A stretch of 64,000 bases of DNA from Rufibacter sediminis (GTDB lineage Bacteria > Bacteroidota > Bacteroidia > Cytophagales > Hymenobacteraceae): the NCBI RefSeq assembly GCF_014269285.1, contig NZ_JACOAF010000041.1, positions 144,950 to 208,949 of the forward strand, read 5' to 3'. Made by a program: the position numbers and the translations under genes. The notes beneath the pieces are model-generated. The model did no database searches, was not told where the DNA came from, and saw nothing but the letters and a program-made list of their open reading frames with translations. Positions within the stretch are counted from its first letter, which is position 1, and every line of letters begins with the position of its first letter. Of this stretch, positions 25,494 to 33,589 are shown piece after piece.

Positions 25494-26534
25494 TTGACCG
25501 AAGAGATTTTCATAGGCCCCAATGCCGTGGGGCAGCTCAAGGAACTGCTGCACAGCCGGGCGTTCAAAAAGACGGTGGTGCTGGTAGACGAGAATACGCA
25601 TTGGCACTGCTACCCGCTCCTGAAACCCTACCTGCCCGATGGTCACCACGTGGTGCAGATCCAGAGCGGCGAGGAACACAAGAACCTGGCTACCTGCGAG
25701 CACGTGTGGCGCGAACTCACCGAGCAGAGTCTGGACCGCTGGAGTTTGCTGGTGAACCTGGGCGGCGGTGTGTTAACCGACCTGGGCGGATTTTGTGCCA
25801 GCCTGTACAAACGCGGCATCCGGTTCGTGAACGTGCCCACTACGCTGCTGTCTCAGGTAGATGCCAGCGTGGGCGGCAAAACCGGGATCGATTTCATGGG
25901 GTTCAAAAACCACATCGGGGTGTTTCAGGAGCCGTTGGCGGTGCTGGTGAACCCGGCCTTTCTGCAGACACTGGACATGCGCCAGATGAAATCCGGCTAC
26001 GCCGAGATCATCAAGCACTGGCTCATCATGGATGCCGACAAATTCTTTGAGCAGCGCTACGTGGGTATGTTCACCGAGGACTGGACCGATCTGATCCGGC
26101 ATTCCATCCAGATAAAATCTAGGGTAGTGACTGCCGATCCGCTGGAGAACGGTTTGCGTAAAATCCTCAATTTTGGGCACACCATTGGCCACGCCGTAGA
26201 GAGTTTTTACCTGGAGAAGCCCGGCCAGGTGCTGCTGCACGGCGAAGCCATCGCCGTAGGCATGATCTGCGAAGCCTGGCTGTCGGTGCAGAAAGGGCTG
26301 CTGCCCCAGGAAGAACTGGACCAGATAGAAACATTTATGCTGTCTATCTACGAGAAGGTGAACCTGCCCCAGGAAGATGTCCAAGCCATCAGCCAGCTGT
26401 GCCTGCACGATAAAAAGAACGACGGCGCTACCATCAACTGTACTTTGCTGCAGAAGATCGGCGAAGCCGTCTATGACCAACCTATCACCCTGCCCGAGGT
26501 ACAGAGTGCCTTGCGCTATTACCAATTACTATGA
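25494..26534 (+). CDS. aroB: 3-dehydroquinate synthase
   Basis: A 346-residue NAD- and metal-dependent enzyme of the shikimate pathway that cyclises DAHP to 3-dehydroquinate. Motifs are GEEHKNL, NLGGGVLTDLGGFCAS, RGIRFVNVPTTLLSQVDASVGGK, the metal-binding Glu in KSGYAEIIKHW, and the metal-binding histidines in LNFGHTIGHAVES and VLLHGEAIAVGM. The start is most likely TTG at 25,494: an in-frame stop lies at 25,479 and no ATG is available before the conserved region. It overlaps aroA by 4 bp, so the two are translationally coupled. Confidence 0.95.
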   Translation: MTEEIFIGPNAVGQLKELLHSRAFKKTVVLVDENTHWHCYPLLKPYLPDGHHVVQIQSGEEHKNLATCEHVWRELTEQSLDRWSLLVNLGGGVLTDLGGFCASLYKRGIRFVNVPTTLLSQVDASVGGKTGIDFMGFKNHIGVFQEPLAVLVNPAFLQTLDMRQMKSGYAEIIKHWLIMDADKFFEQRYVGMFTEDWTDLIRHSIQIKSRVVTADPLENGLRKILNFGHTIGHAVESFYLEKPGQVLLHGEAIAVGMICEAWLSVQKGLLPQEELDQIETFMLSIYEKVNLPQEDVQAISQLCLHDKKNDGATINCTLLQKIGEAVYDQPITLPEVQSALRYYQLL

Positions 26535-27772
26535 TTTCAGCTGCTGCCGTGCGCGTATCGCACCCCACGGGCGTGTTGCGCGGACGCGTGACCTTGCCCG
26601 CCTCCAAAAGTGAAGCCAACCGCGCCCTCATCATCCGGGCCTTATCGGGGAAAGATTTCCCCATCCATAACCTGTCAGACGCCAATGACACCCAATTGCT
26701 GAACCGTTTGCTCTCCACGCCCGCGGGCGAAGAGGTAAGCGCCGAAGATGCCGGAACGGTCATGCGTTTTATAACGGCCTATTACGCGGCCACTGGCCAG
26801 CAACTCACCCTGACCGGAACGCCCCGCATGTGCCAGCGGCCCATTGGGGTACTGGTGGATGCCCTCAGAAAACTGGGTGCCCAGATTGAGTATGTAGGGG
26901 AGGAAGGTTACCCGCCGCTTCAGATGAAGGGCTTTGATTTCTCGGGAACGAACCAGTTGACGGTGCGTTCCGACATCAGCAGCCAGTACATCTCGGCGCT
27001 GCTCATGATTGCGCCGCTGCTGCCGCAAGGCCTGGAACTGACCTTGGAAGGGAAAATCAGCTCGGAGCCGTACATCCGGATGACCCTGGCGCAAATGGCG
27101 TATTTTGGCGTGCAGGCCACGTTTGAAGGCCAGAAAATTTCGGTGGCGAAACAAGAGTACCAGGCCCGGGAGTACACCGTGGAGTCAGACTGGAGTGCGG
27201 CCAGCTATTGGTACAGCATCGCGGCGCTGGCCCGGGAAGCCGAATTGCTTCTGCCCGCGCTTCGGAAAGATTCGCTCCAGGGCGACAGCGTGCTGCCAAC
27301 CTTGATGGCTCCTTTCGGGGTGCAGACCGTCTTCACCCCCGAGGGCGTGCAGCTAACCAAGCAGCCCATCACCCAGCCACTGGCCCGCATTGATTTCTTC
27401 GCTTGTCCAGATCTGGCTCAGACGGTGGCCGCACTGGCGGCGGGGCTGGAGGTGGAAGTGGAGATGACCGGTCTGGAGAGCCTCCGCATCAAGGAAACCG
27501 ACCGTATTGCCGCCCTGCAGGCCGAGCTGGTGAAACTGGGGGCAGAACTCCGCGAGACGGAACCAGCTGTTTTTAAGGTCTTTTTGGTAAACCAGCCCCA
27601 AAACGAGGCTAGCATTCATACCTATGAAGACCACCGCATGGCTATGGCCTTCGCGCCGCTGGGCCTGAAGCAGCCCCTGGTGGTGGAAGAGCACCGCGTC
27701 GTGCGCAAATCTTACCCCAAATACTGGGAGGAACTGCAGAAAGCGGGGTTTGCGGTAGACGAAATCCAGTAG
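26531..27772 (+). CDS. aroA: 3-phosphoshikimate 1-carboxyvinyltransferase (EPSP synthase)
   Basis: A 413-residue enzyme that joins phosphoenolpyruvate to shikimate-3-phosphate. Motifs are LPASKSEANRALIIRAL, the Bacteroidota-type GTVMRFITAYYA, GTPRMCQRPIGVLVDALRKLGA, SSQYISALLMIAPLLP, LRIKETDRIAALQAEL and TYEDHRMAMAFAPL. It overlaps aroB by 4 bp (ATGA). Residues about 346-359, between LRETEP and the TYEDHRMAM motif, are encoded by a copy of the dispersed palindromic element that keeps the frame. The enzyme otherwise looks complete and presumably active. Confidence 0.95.
   Translation: MISAAAVRVSHPTGVLRGRVTLPASKSEANRALIIRALSGKDFPIHNLSDANDTQLLNRLLSTPAGEEVSAEDAGTVMRFITAYYAATGQQLTLTGTPRMCQRPIGVLVDALRKLGAQIEYVGEEGYPPLQMKGFDFSGTNQLTVRSDISSQYISALLMIAPLLPQGLELTLEGKISSEPYIRMTLAQMAYFGVQATFEGQKISVAKQEYQAREYTVESDWSAASYWYSIAALAREAELLLPALRKDSLQGDSVLPTLMAPFGVQTVFTPEGVQLTKQPITQPLARIDFFACPDLAQTVAALAAGLEVEVEMTGLESLRIKETDRIAALQAELVKLGAELRETEPAVFKVFLVNQPQNEASIHTYEDHRMAMAFAPLGLKQPLVVEEHRVVRKSYPKYWEELQKAGFAVDEIQ
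27567..27606. repeat. dispersed palindromic element, copy 16, inside aroA
   Basis: GTTTTTAAGGTC, centre TTTTTGGTAAA, right arm CCAGCCCCAAAAC: the same layout as the intergenic copies at 25,143 and 25,437, here translated in frame within aroA. Confidence 0.75.
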
Positions 27773-27787
27773 ATTTCAGATCATTTG

Positions 27788-27829
27788 GCACAAAAAAGTC
27801 CTTCAGTTGTCTGGAGGACTTTTTTGTGT
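27788..27829 (+). terminator. terminator of aroBA
   Basis: ACAAAAAAGTCC pairs with GGACTTTTTTGT around a GC-containing loop, 16 bp after the aroA stop. Confidence 0.8.
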
Positions 27830-28140
27830 CATTCCATTTTAGGTTGATCAAAGTAGCCCGGCTGCCAGACAGGGTTACTGCGGCTGTTGTTCAATTTTCC
27901 TTTGCAGCGTTAACGCGCTTGTTGAGTAAGGTTGTATTTGAAAATCAATAGATTGTAACAGTCAGTTTTGCCTAAGTTTTCCTGAAGTAAGCGATAAACG
28001 GGATTAGTTAAATATAATAATAGTAAGTAGTTGTTTGGAATATTGATAGTATGGCAAGGATGAATCTGAACTATTACAACAAATGAATCATTCTTGCGTT
28101 TATCTGGTTATAATATCAGGAAATTCTAATAAATACGACT
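27830..28140. other. promoter region upstream of the DUF4142 lipoprotein gene
   Basis: About 310 bp without a credible gene; AT-rich towards the downstream start. I find no exact TAnnTTTG box. Confidence 0.45.
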
Positions 28141-28698
28141 ATGAAAAAATTCAATGTTTGGATGCTCGCCTCGTCAATGGTGATGAGCGGCATGACATTG
28201 GTTTCTTGCAATAAAGTAGATAAAGAAGCTACCGCAGCAGACCATGTTAAAGTTGAACAGTTCCTGAAGCAGGCGGCTACCACTGATAACTTTCAGTTGA
28301 TGGCCGGTATGATGGCCGAAGACCAAAGCGAAAAAGGATCGGTTGGTGCGCTGGGACAGAAAATCTACCACGTACACTCCAGAACCACGCCTGTTCTGGC
28401 CGAGATAGCGAAGAAAAAAGACGTTCAGCTGCCTGCTCAAATGGGAAGTGAGAAGAAAGCCCTGGTAGACAGCCTGGAGAATAAGAAAGGGGAGGAGTTT
28501 GACCAAACCTTTGCCAATCTGGAAGTTGAAGCCCATGAAGAGGCCATCGCCTTTTATGAGAAAGCCGACAAAGAGGTAAACGACCCGGATGTGCAGCAAT
28601 TCATTGATCAGATCTTACCAGTTCTGAAAGAGCACTTAGCCGAAGCCCAGGAGTTGAAGAACGCCGTGGCGCAGGTAGACAAAACCAGCAAGCCGTAA
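28141..28698 (+). CDS. DUF4142 family lipoprotein
   Basis: 185 residues. Lipoprotein signal (MKKFNVWMLASSMVMSGMTL, lipidated Cys in VSC), then a ferritin-like helical domain of the DUF4142 type: VKVEQFLKQAATTDNFQLMAG, LGQKIYHVHSRTTPVLAEIA, FDQTFANLEVEAHEEAIAFYEKA and FIDQILPVLKEHLAEAQEL. Family members are predicted four-helix bundles in the periplasm, with no established activity. Single gene with strong terminator. Confidence 0.82.
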   Translation: MKKFNVWMLASSMVMSGMTLVSCNKVDKEATAADHVKVEQFLKQAATTDNFQLMAGMMAEDQSEKGSVGALGQKIYHVHSRTTPVLAEIAKKKDVQLPAQMGSEKKALVDSLENKKGEEFDQTFANLEVEAHEEAIAFYEKADKEVNDPDVQQFIDQILPVLKEHLAEAQELKNAVAQVDKTSKP

Positions 28699-28717
28699 GC
28701 TTTACCTTTTCTACACA

Positions 28718-28753
28718 GAAAGGCCCTTTGCAACTACTGCAAAGGGCCTTTTC
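28718..28753. terminator. bidirectional hairpin terminator
   Basis: 15-bp arms (GAAAGGCCCTTTGCA) around ACTAC, with a T-rich tail, between convergent genes. Confidence 0.85.
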
Positions 28754-28793
28754 TTTTCTGGAGGGAAAGGTTCGCTTCCAGGCAAGCCTGCCA

Positions 28794-29579
28794 TTAACCC
28801 ATGACCGCCTGTTGCAATTCCTGCAGATAAGGCACCGAATGCAGCAGTCGGCTGCCATACCAGCTGAACAGTTCCCCGTCTACTACTTTGATCTGCGCCT
28901 CGGGACAAATGGCCCGGAACTCAGCGATGTGCTTTTCTTTAAACGGATAGGGCTCTGAAGACAGCAGAATCAAGCGGGGATTTGCCGATCGCAATTGTTC
29001 AGCAGAAACCTCAGGGTACCTGGGCAGATGCCCCAGTACGTTCTCAAAACCGCAACGCGTGAGCAAATGGTCTATAAAGTTCTGGTTCCCGATGCCCATA
29101 TACGGGTTCCGCCAGATGAAATAGGCCGTGGGGATGGCCGGAACCACCGGCTGAAGCTGGGCAAACTGTTGCTTAAGCTCAGAAACCAGTGCTTCGGCCG
29201 GTAGTAGGGCGTCCGTTAAATGGCCCACGGCTTGCATCATCTCCCAAGAATCATCCAGCGAGTAGATGTCGCTCATCCAGACGGGGTATTTCTGCTGCAG
29301 CTGTTCAATGCCCGCTTGGTAGTTTTCTTCCTTGTTGCCAATAATCAGATCCGGCTGCAGCTGGTCAATGACCTCGAAGTTGAAGTTTTTAGTGCCCCCT
29401 ATCTTCGTTTTGGCTTTCACCTGCTCCTTGGGGTGAATACAGAATTTAGTCACGCCTACTATCTTATCGCCCAAGCCCAAGTGGAACAATAACTCCGTCT
29501 GGGATGGCACCAGCGACACAATCCGGCGGGGCGGCTGTGGCAAAGAAACTTGGCGGTTCATCTGATCTAGGAAAAGCAC
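28794..29579 (-). CDS. periplasmic-binding-protein-like helical backbone metal/cobalamin receptor
   Basis: 261 residues, class III (BtuF/FecB) binding-protein fold: DQMNRQVSLPQPPRRIVSLV, PSQTELLFHLGLGDKIVGVT, the long central helix around DSWEMMQAVGHLTDALL, and IWRNPYMGIGNQNFIDHLL. No signal peptide is visible, so it may be cytoplasmic or a non-transport homologue. The open frame reaches a TTG at 29,696, but homology begins at the strand VLFLDQM, making the GTG at 29,579 the most likely start. Relatives bind cobalamin or iron chelates; no ABC permease genes are near. Confidence 0.75.
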   Translation of the reverse strand: MLFLDQMNRQVSLPQPPRRIVSLVPSQTELLFHLGLGDKIVGVTKFCIHPKEQVKAKTKIGGTKNFNFEVIDQLQPDLIIGNKEENYQAGIEQLQQKYPVWMSDIYSLDDSWEMMQAVGHLTDALLPAEALVSELKQQFAQLQPVVPAIPTAYFIWRNPYMGIGNQNFIDHLLTRCGFENVLGHLPRYPEVSAEQLRSANPRLILLSSEPYPFKEKHIAEFRAICPEAQIKVVDGELFSWYGSRLLHSVPYLQELQQAVMG

Positions 29580-29719
29580 TTGGTTCTGGGTAACGTTTAG
29601 GTAATTGGTGAATGCGGGTTTTGCGTGGGAAGAAGGTCGATTTCTAAGTAGTCGGAAAGGCGTTTTCGGCTGCTTGGTTGATGAGAACACTAACAAGGAC
29701 GGCGGATTTAGATGGATGC

Positions 29720-29757
29720 CATTTCAAGCTTTTTTTCAGAAAACGGGCAGAAAACGG
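29720..29757. repeat. dispersed palindromic element, copy 17 (degenerate)
   Basis: Centre TTTTTTTCAGAAAA and right arm GGGCAGAAAACGG are clear; the left arm (CATTTCAAGC) is degraded. Confidence 0.5.
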
Positions 29758-29786
29758 AGTGCGTTCCCATTCTTATTTTCTGATGC

Positions 29787-30338
29787 TCACTTCTTCATTT
29801 CCAACTGATTTCTCCATTCATAGTCCAGAAGGGCATAGATGTAAGAATCGCACCAGGAGCCTTTGATGAAGATGTTCTCCCGGAAGTGGGCCTCGCGGCG
29901 CATACCCAGCTTCTCCATGACGCGGTAAGAACCAATGTTGCGCGGATCACAGTCGGCCCAGATGCGGTGGAGGTGCAGTTCCTCAAATCCGAAACGCATG
30001 AGCGCGGCGGCGGCCTCAGAGGTGTAGCCTTTGTTCCAGTAGGTCTGGTTGAGGATGTACCACAAAACGGCTTCCTCTGCATCGTGATCCACTTTCATGC
30101 CCACCCGCCCGATGAGCATATCGGTCGTTTTCAGCACAATGGCCAGGTCAAACAAGGTGCGCGGCTCTTCTTTGGCTTCCTCCAGGCAGTGCAGCAGGTA
30201 GTCCAGGCTTTCTTTGCTGGTGCGCACCTGGCTGGTCTGGTACCGCATCACCTCCTCGTTGGATTCGTACAGGTTGGTGAAATGCCAGTCATCTTCTTTG
30301 AATTCGCGCAGGAGCAAACGGGAAGTGCTTAATTCCAT
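29787..30338 (-). CDS. GNAT-family N-acetyltransferase (RimJ/RimL type)
   Basis: 183 residues. N-terminal LSTSRLLLREFKEDD, the beta-4 strand LIGRVGMKVD, acetyl-CoA-binding region YWNKGYTSEAAAALMRFGFEEL, and RIWADCDPRNIGSYRVMEKLGM, which together define the RimJ/RimL branch of acetyltransferases. It transfers an acetyl group from acetyl-CoA to an amine of a protein N-terminus or small molecule; the substrate is unknown. Full length, single gene. Confidence 0.9.
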   Translation of the reverse strand: MELSTSRLLLREFKEDDWHFTNLYESNEEVMRYQTSQVRTSKESLDYLLHCLEEAKEEPRTLFDLAIVLKTTDMLIGRVGMKVDHDAEEAVLWYILNQTYWNKGYTSEAAAALMRFGFEELHLHRIWADCDPRNIGSYRVMEKLGMRREAHFRENIFIKGSWCDSYIYALLDYEWRNQLEMKK

Positions 30339-30469
30339 GGTGTGGCAGGTGAGTACTGCGGGTGAAGATAGGGAATTATCGTGTTCTGTAGTAGTATCCT
30401 GCCAGAACTGAACCCCGGCTTGCCAACCTGTCGGCCTCTCTGCTGACTTTCAAGGTAAGCGCCGCACCG

Positions 30470-30509
30470 CTGTTTTGTGCCTCTTTTCCGGAAAACGGCT
30501 CTAAAACAG
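30470..30509. repeat. dispersed palindromic element, copy 18
   Basis: CTGTTTTGTGCCTC ... CGGCTCTAAAACAG with centre TTTTCCGGAAAA. It is followed by an AAAGACCTGTGAGG/CCTCACAGGTCT-like pairing at 30,509-30,543, probably a terminator. Confidence 0.75.
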
Positions 30510-30557
30510 AAAGACCTGTGAGGTTTCGGAAACCCCACAGGTCTGTACCTGTAACAT

Positions 30558-30597
30558 GCGTTTTGGGCCGGTTTTCTGAAAAACGGCCGCTAAACGA
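30558..30597. repeat. dispersed palindromic element, copy 19
   Basis: GCGTTTTGGGCCGG ... CGGCCGCTAAACG with centre TTTTCTGAAAA. It directly abuts the M42 peptidase stop codon. Confidence 0.8.
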
Positions 30598-31668
30598 CTA
30601 TTTCAGATAGCGGAAATCATGGCCGCTTTGCAGCTGGGTCAGGAAGTGGTAGTACAGCTTGATGATGCTGTCCACGTCATCTTTGTGCACGGTTTCCACG
30701 GTGGTGTGCATGTATTTTAACGGCAGTGAGATAAGCGCGGAGGCTACACCTTCAGAAGAATACGCAAAGGCATCGGTATCGGTGCCGGTGGCGCGGGTGG
30801 CGGCGGCCCGCTGGAAAGGAATCTCATTTTTCTGCGCCACCTCAATGAGCATGTCCAGCACGTTGTTCTGTACCGCCGGGCCGTAGGTTAACACCGGTCC
30901 TTTGCCGCAGTGCAGATCGCCGTTGGTTTTCTTCTCGTACATGGGCGACTGCGTGTCATGCGTCACATCGGTGATGATGGCCAGGTCTGGCTTGATGCGG
31001 TGCGCGATCATCTCGGCGCCGCGCAGACCAATCTCTTCCTGTACCGCGTTGACGATGTATAACCCGAAAGGAAGCGTGTTTCCGTTCTCCTTCAGCATAC
31101 GCGCCACCTCCGCGATCATGAACCCCCCGATACGGTTGTCTAGCGCCCGGCCCACGTAGAACTTCTCGTTCATGGTCCAGAACTCATCATCGAAGGTGAT
31201 CACGCAGCCTACGTGAATGCCCATTTCCTCTACTTCCTGCTTGTTGGCCGCACCGCAATCCAGGAAAATGGTTTCTACGGTGGGCGCTTTGTCCTGATCT
31301 GGCTTGCGCACATGGATGGCCGGATACCCGAACACCGCTTTCACCAAGCCCTTCTTGGTGTGGATGTTCACCCGTTTGGACGGCGCGATCACGGCATCAG
31401 AACCACCGTTCCGGCGTACGTAGATAAAGCCCTCGGGCGTGATGTAGTTCACAAACCAGGCAATTTCATCGGCGTGGGCCTCAATGACTACCTTGTACTC
31501 GGCCTCGGGGTTGATGACGCCCACCACGGTGCCGTACGTGTCCACGAAATACTCGTCTACATACGGTCTGATGTAGTCTAACCACAGTTTCTGGCCTGAT
31601 GACTCAAAGCCGGTTGGTGCGGCGTTGTTGAGGTAGGTCTGCAGGAATTCAAAGCTTTCTTCTCTCAT
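30598..31668 (-). CDS. M42-family metallo-aminopeptidase
   Basis: 356 residues. A dinuclear-metal aminopeptidase/glucanase-family enzyme. Metal and catalytic motifs: EAHADEIAW (His ligand), VGRALDNRIGG (bridging Asp), AVQEEIGLRGA (catalytic and ligand Glu), IITDVTHDT (Asp ligand), and KYMHTTVETVHKDD (His ligand). An inserted PDZ-like beta domain lies around residues 70-170. Such enzymes form dodecameric cytoplasmic shells that trim peptides from the N-terminus. A palindromic element lies flush against the stop codon. Confidence 0.92.
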   Translation of the reverse strand: MREESFEFLQTYLNNAAPTGFESSGQKLWLDYIRPYVDEYFVDTYGTVVGVINPEAEYKVVIEAHADEIAWFVNYITPEGFIYVRRNGGSDAVIAPSKRVNIHTKKGLVKAVFGYPAIHVRKPDQDKAPTVETIFLDCGAANKQEVEEMGIHVGCVITFDDEFWTMNEKFYVGRALDNRIGGFMIAEVARMLKENGNTLPFGLYIVNAVQEEIGLRGAEMIAHRIKPDLAIITDVTHDTQSPMYEKKTNGDLHCGKGPVLTYGPAVQNNVLDMLIEVAQKNEIPFQRAAATRATGTDTDAFAYSSEGVASALISLPLKYMHTTVETVHKDDVDSIIKLYYHFLTQLQSGHDFRYLK

Positions 31669-31765
31669 AGCTTTCTGTTTAGGTGGAGCAAAGCACTCTC
31701 CGGAAGTTGTTAGTCTGATGAAGTAGTAATTGGCTGGGGTGCTTTGTCATCACCAGCCAAGGGCG

Positions 31766-31822
31766 CAATTGAATATTGGATAATAGATTCTAACTGTTAG
31801 ATGCTGGACTCTGGATGTTAGA
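31766..31822. repeat. degenerate CTGTTAGATGCTGGA word repeat
   Basis: Loose repetition of words such as TAACTGTTAGATG and TGGATGTTAGA, intergenic between two minus-strand genes; the same class as the other word repeats. Confidence 0.45.
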
Positions 31823-31881
31823 ACTTCTTCCCGTTGCCTCTGGGGTCAATTGTCTGCAGTTCAGTGTCTTGCATCTTTTAC

Positions 31882-33444
31882 TTATAATGGAATATTCCCG
31901 TGCTTTTTCTTGGGTAGCTGGTCTACTTTGTTTTCCAGCATCTTAAACGCTCTGATCAGCTTGGCGCGGGTTTCCGAAGGATAAATTACCTCGTCTACGA
32001 AACCGCGGTGGGCTGCGCGGTACGGCGTCGCGAATTTGGACTGATATTCCGCTACTTTCTCCGCGAGTTTGGCTTCTGGATCCTCGGCGGCGGCAATCTC
32101 ACGTTTGAAGATGATCTCAGCGGCTCCTTTGGCGCCCATCACGGCAATCTCGGCGGTTGGCCAAGCGTAGTTCAGGTCCGCGCCAATGTGCTTGGAGTTC
32201 ATCACGTCATAAGCCCCGCCATACGCTTTGCGGGTGATCACGGTAACACGCGGCACCGTGGCCTCGCAGAAAGCATACAGCAATTTAGCGCCGTTGGTGA
32301 TGATACCGCGCCACTCCTGATCGGTGCCGGGCAGGAAACCGGGTACGTCTTCCAACACCAGCAACGGAATATTGAAGGAATCACAGAAGCGCACGAAACG
32401 GGCTGCTTTGGTAGATGCGTTGATGTCCAGAACCCCGGCTAGGACAGCCGGCTGGTTCCCTACAATCCCGATGCTGCGACCTGCCAATCTGGCAAAGCCC
32501 ACCACAATGTTTTCCCCGAAGTTCTTGTGCACCTCCAAAAAGGAGTCAGCATCAATTATGCCTTCAATTACTTCCCGGATGTCATACGGCTGGTTGGGAT
32601 TCTCCGGCACAATGGAATTCAGGACTTCACGGGTTTCGTCAGCTTGGGCTTCATAGGGCAGGGAAGGAGGGAGTTCCTCGCAGTTCTGCGGCATGTAGCT
32701 CAACAACTGTTTAATATTCTGGATGCAGACTACCTCATTGGCGCAGGAGAAATGCGTCACGCCGCTTTTAGTGCTGTGGGTGCTGGCGCCGCCTAACTCC
32801 TCTGAAGTCACTGTTTCATGCGTCACCGTTTTCACCACGTTCGGGCCGGTCACAAACATATAGGACGTGTCTTCCACCATCAGGATGAAATCAGTGATGG
32901 CGGGGGAATATACCGCCCCACCGGCACAAGGTCCCATAATACCCGACAATTGCGGTACAACGCCGGAAGCTAAGGTGTTTTTGTAGAAAATATCGGCGTA
33001 GCCGCCCAGAGACACCACGCCTTCCTGAATGCGGGCTCCGCCGGAGTCATTGAGGCCAATCACGGGAGCGCCGTTCTTCATGGCCAAATCCATGATTTTT
33101 ACAATCTTCTCGGCGTGGGTTTCAGAGAGGGAACCGCCAAAAACGGTGAAGTCCTGGGAGAAAACGTAAACTAGTCGGCCGTTCACGGTTCCGTAACCGG
33201 TCACCACGCCATCGCCTAGGTAGTATTCTTTGTCCAGCCCGAAGTCTTTGGAGCGGTGCATCACAAACTTGCCGATCTCCTCAAAAGAACCTTCGTCCAG
33301 AAGTAAGTCAATGCGTTCGCGGGCAGTGAGTTTGCCTTTTTTATGTTGCGCATCAATGCGGGCCTGTCCACCTCCTAAGAGGGCCTCGGCATTTTTGCGG
33401 TCTAATGTTTCAAATTTGCTGTCCAGCTTATTTCCGTCTGACAT
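31882..33444 (-). CDS. acyl-CoA carboxylase, carboxyltransferase (beta) subunit
   Basis: A 520-residue biotin-dependent carboxyltransferase (propionyl-CoA carboxylase beta type) that moves CO2 from carboxybiotin to an acyl-CoA. Two crotonase-fold halves are visible: [14 protein letters not shown] and [17 protein letters not shown] in the first, [34 protein letters not shown] and [11 protein letters not shown] in the second, and a C-terminal [19 protein letters not shown]. The ATG at 33,444 is preferred to a TTG eight codons upstream. Biotin carboxylase and carrier subunits are not adjacent. Propionyl-CoA is the likely but unproven substrate. Confidence 0.92.
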   Translation of the reverse strand: MSDGNKLDSKFETLDRKNAEALLGGGQARIDAQHKKGKLTARERIDLLLDEGSFEEIGKFVMHRSKDFGLDKEYYLGDGVVTGYGTVNGRLVYVFSQDFTVFGGSLSETHAEKIVKIMDLAMKNGAPVIGLNDSGGARIQEGVVSLGGYADIFYKNTLASGVVPQLSGIMGPCAGGAVYSPAITDFILMVEDTSYMFVTGPNVVKTVTHETVTSEELGGASTHSTKSGVTHFSCANEVVCIQNIKQLLSYMPQNCEELPPSLPYEAQADETREVLNSIVPENPNQPYDIREVIEGIIDADSFLEVHKNFGENIVVGFARLAGRSIGIVGNQPAVLAGVLDINASTKAARFVRFCDSFNIPLLVLEDVPGFLPGTDQEWRGIITNGAKLLYAFCEATVPRVTVITRKAYGGAYDVMNSKHIGADLNYAWPTAEIAVMGAKGAAEIIFKREIAAAEDPEAKLAEKVAEYQSKFATPYRAAHRGFVDEVIYPSETRAKLIRAFKMLENKVDQLPKKKHGNIPL

Positions 33445-33473
33445 TGAAGCAGTTTGATGTTGGTACAAGAAAT

Positions 33474-33481
33474 CAAATTTA
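33474..33481 (-). promoter_or_regulatory. -7 promoter box of the acyl-CoA carboxylase gene
   Basis: Minus-strand TAAATTTG fits TAnnTTTG, 30 bp before the ATG. Confidence 0.45.
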
Positions 33482-33542
33482 GGAAAGAATAGGGCAGTGT
33501 AAAATTTTTGTTACACTTTTCTGAATTCTTACTTAAAAACAA

Positions 33543-33571
33543 AAAGGCTGACAGTTTGTCTGTCAGCCTTT
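33543..33571 (-). terminator. terminator of clpC
   Basis: Perfect 12-bp arms (AAAGGCTGACAG) around TTTGT, flanked by an A-run that becomes a T-run on the minus strand. Confidence 0.85.
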
Positions 33572-33589
33572 CCAAATATAAAATTTCAA

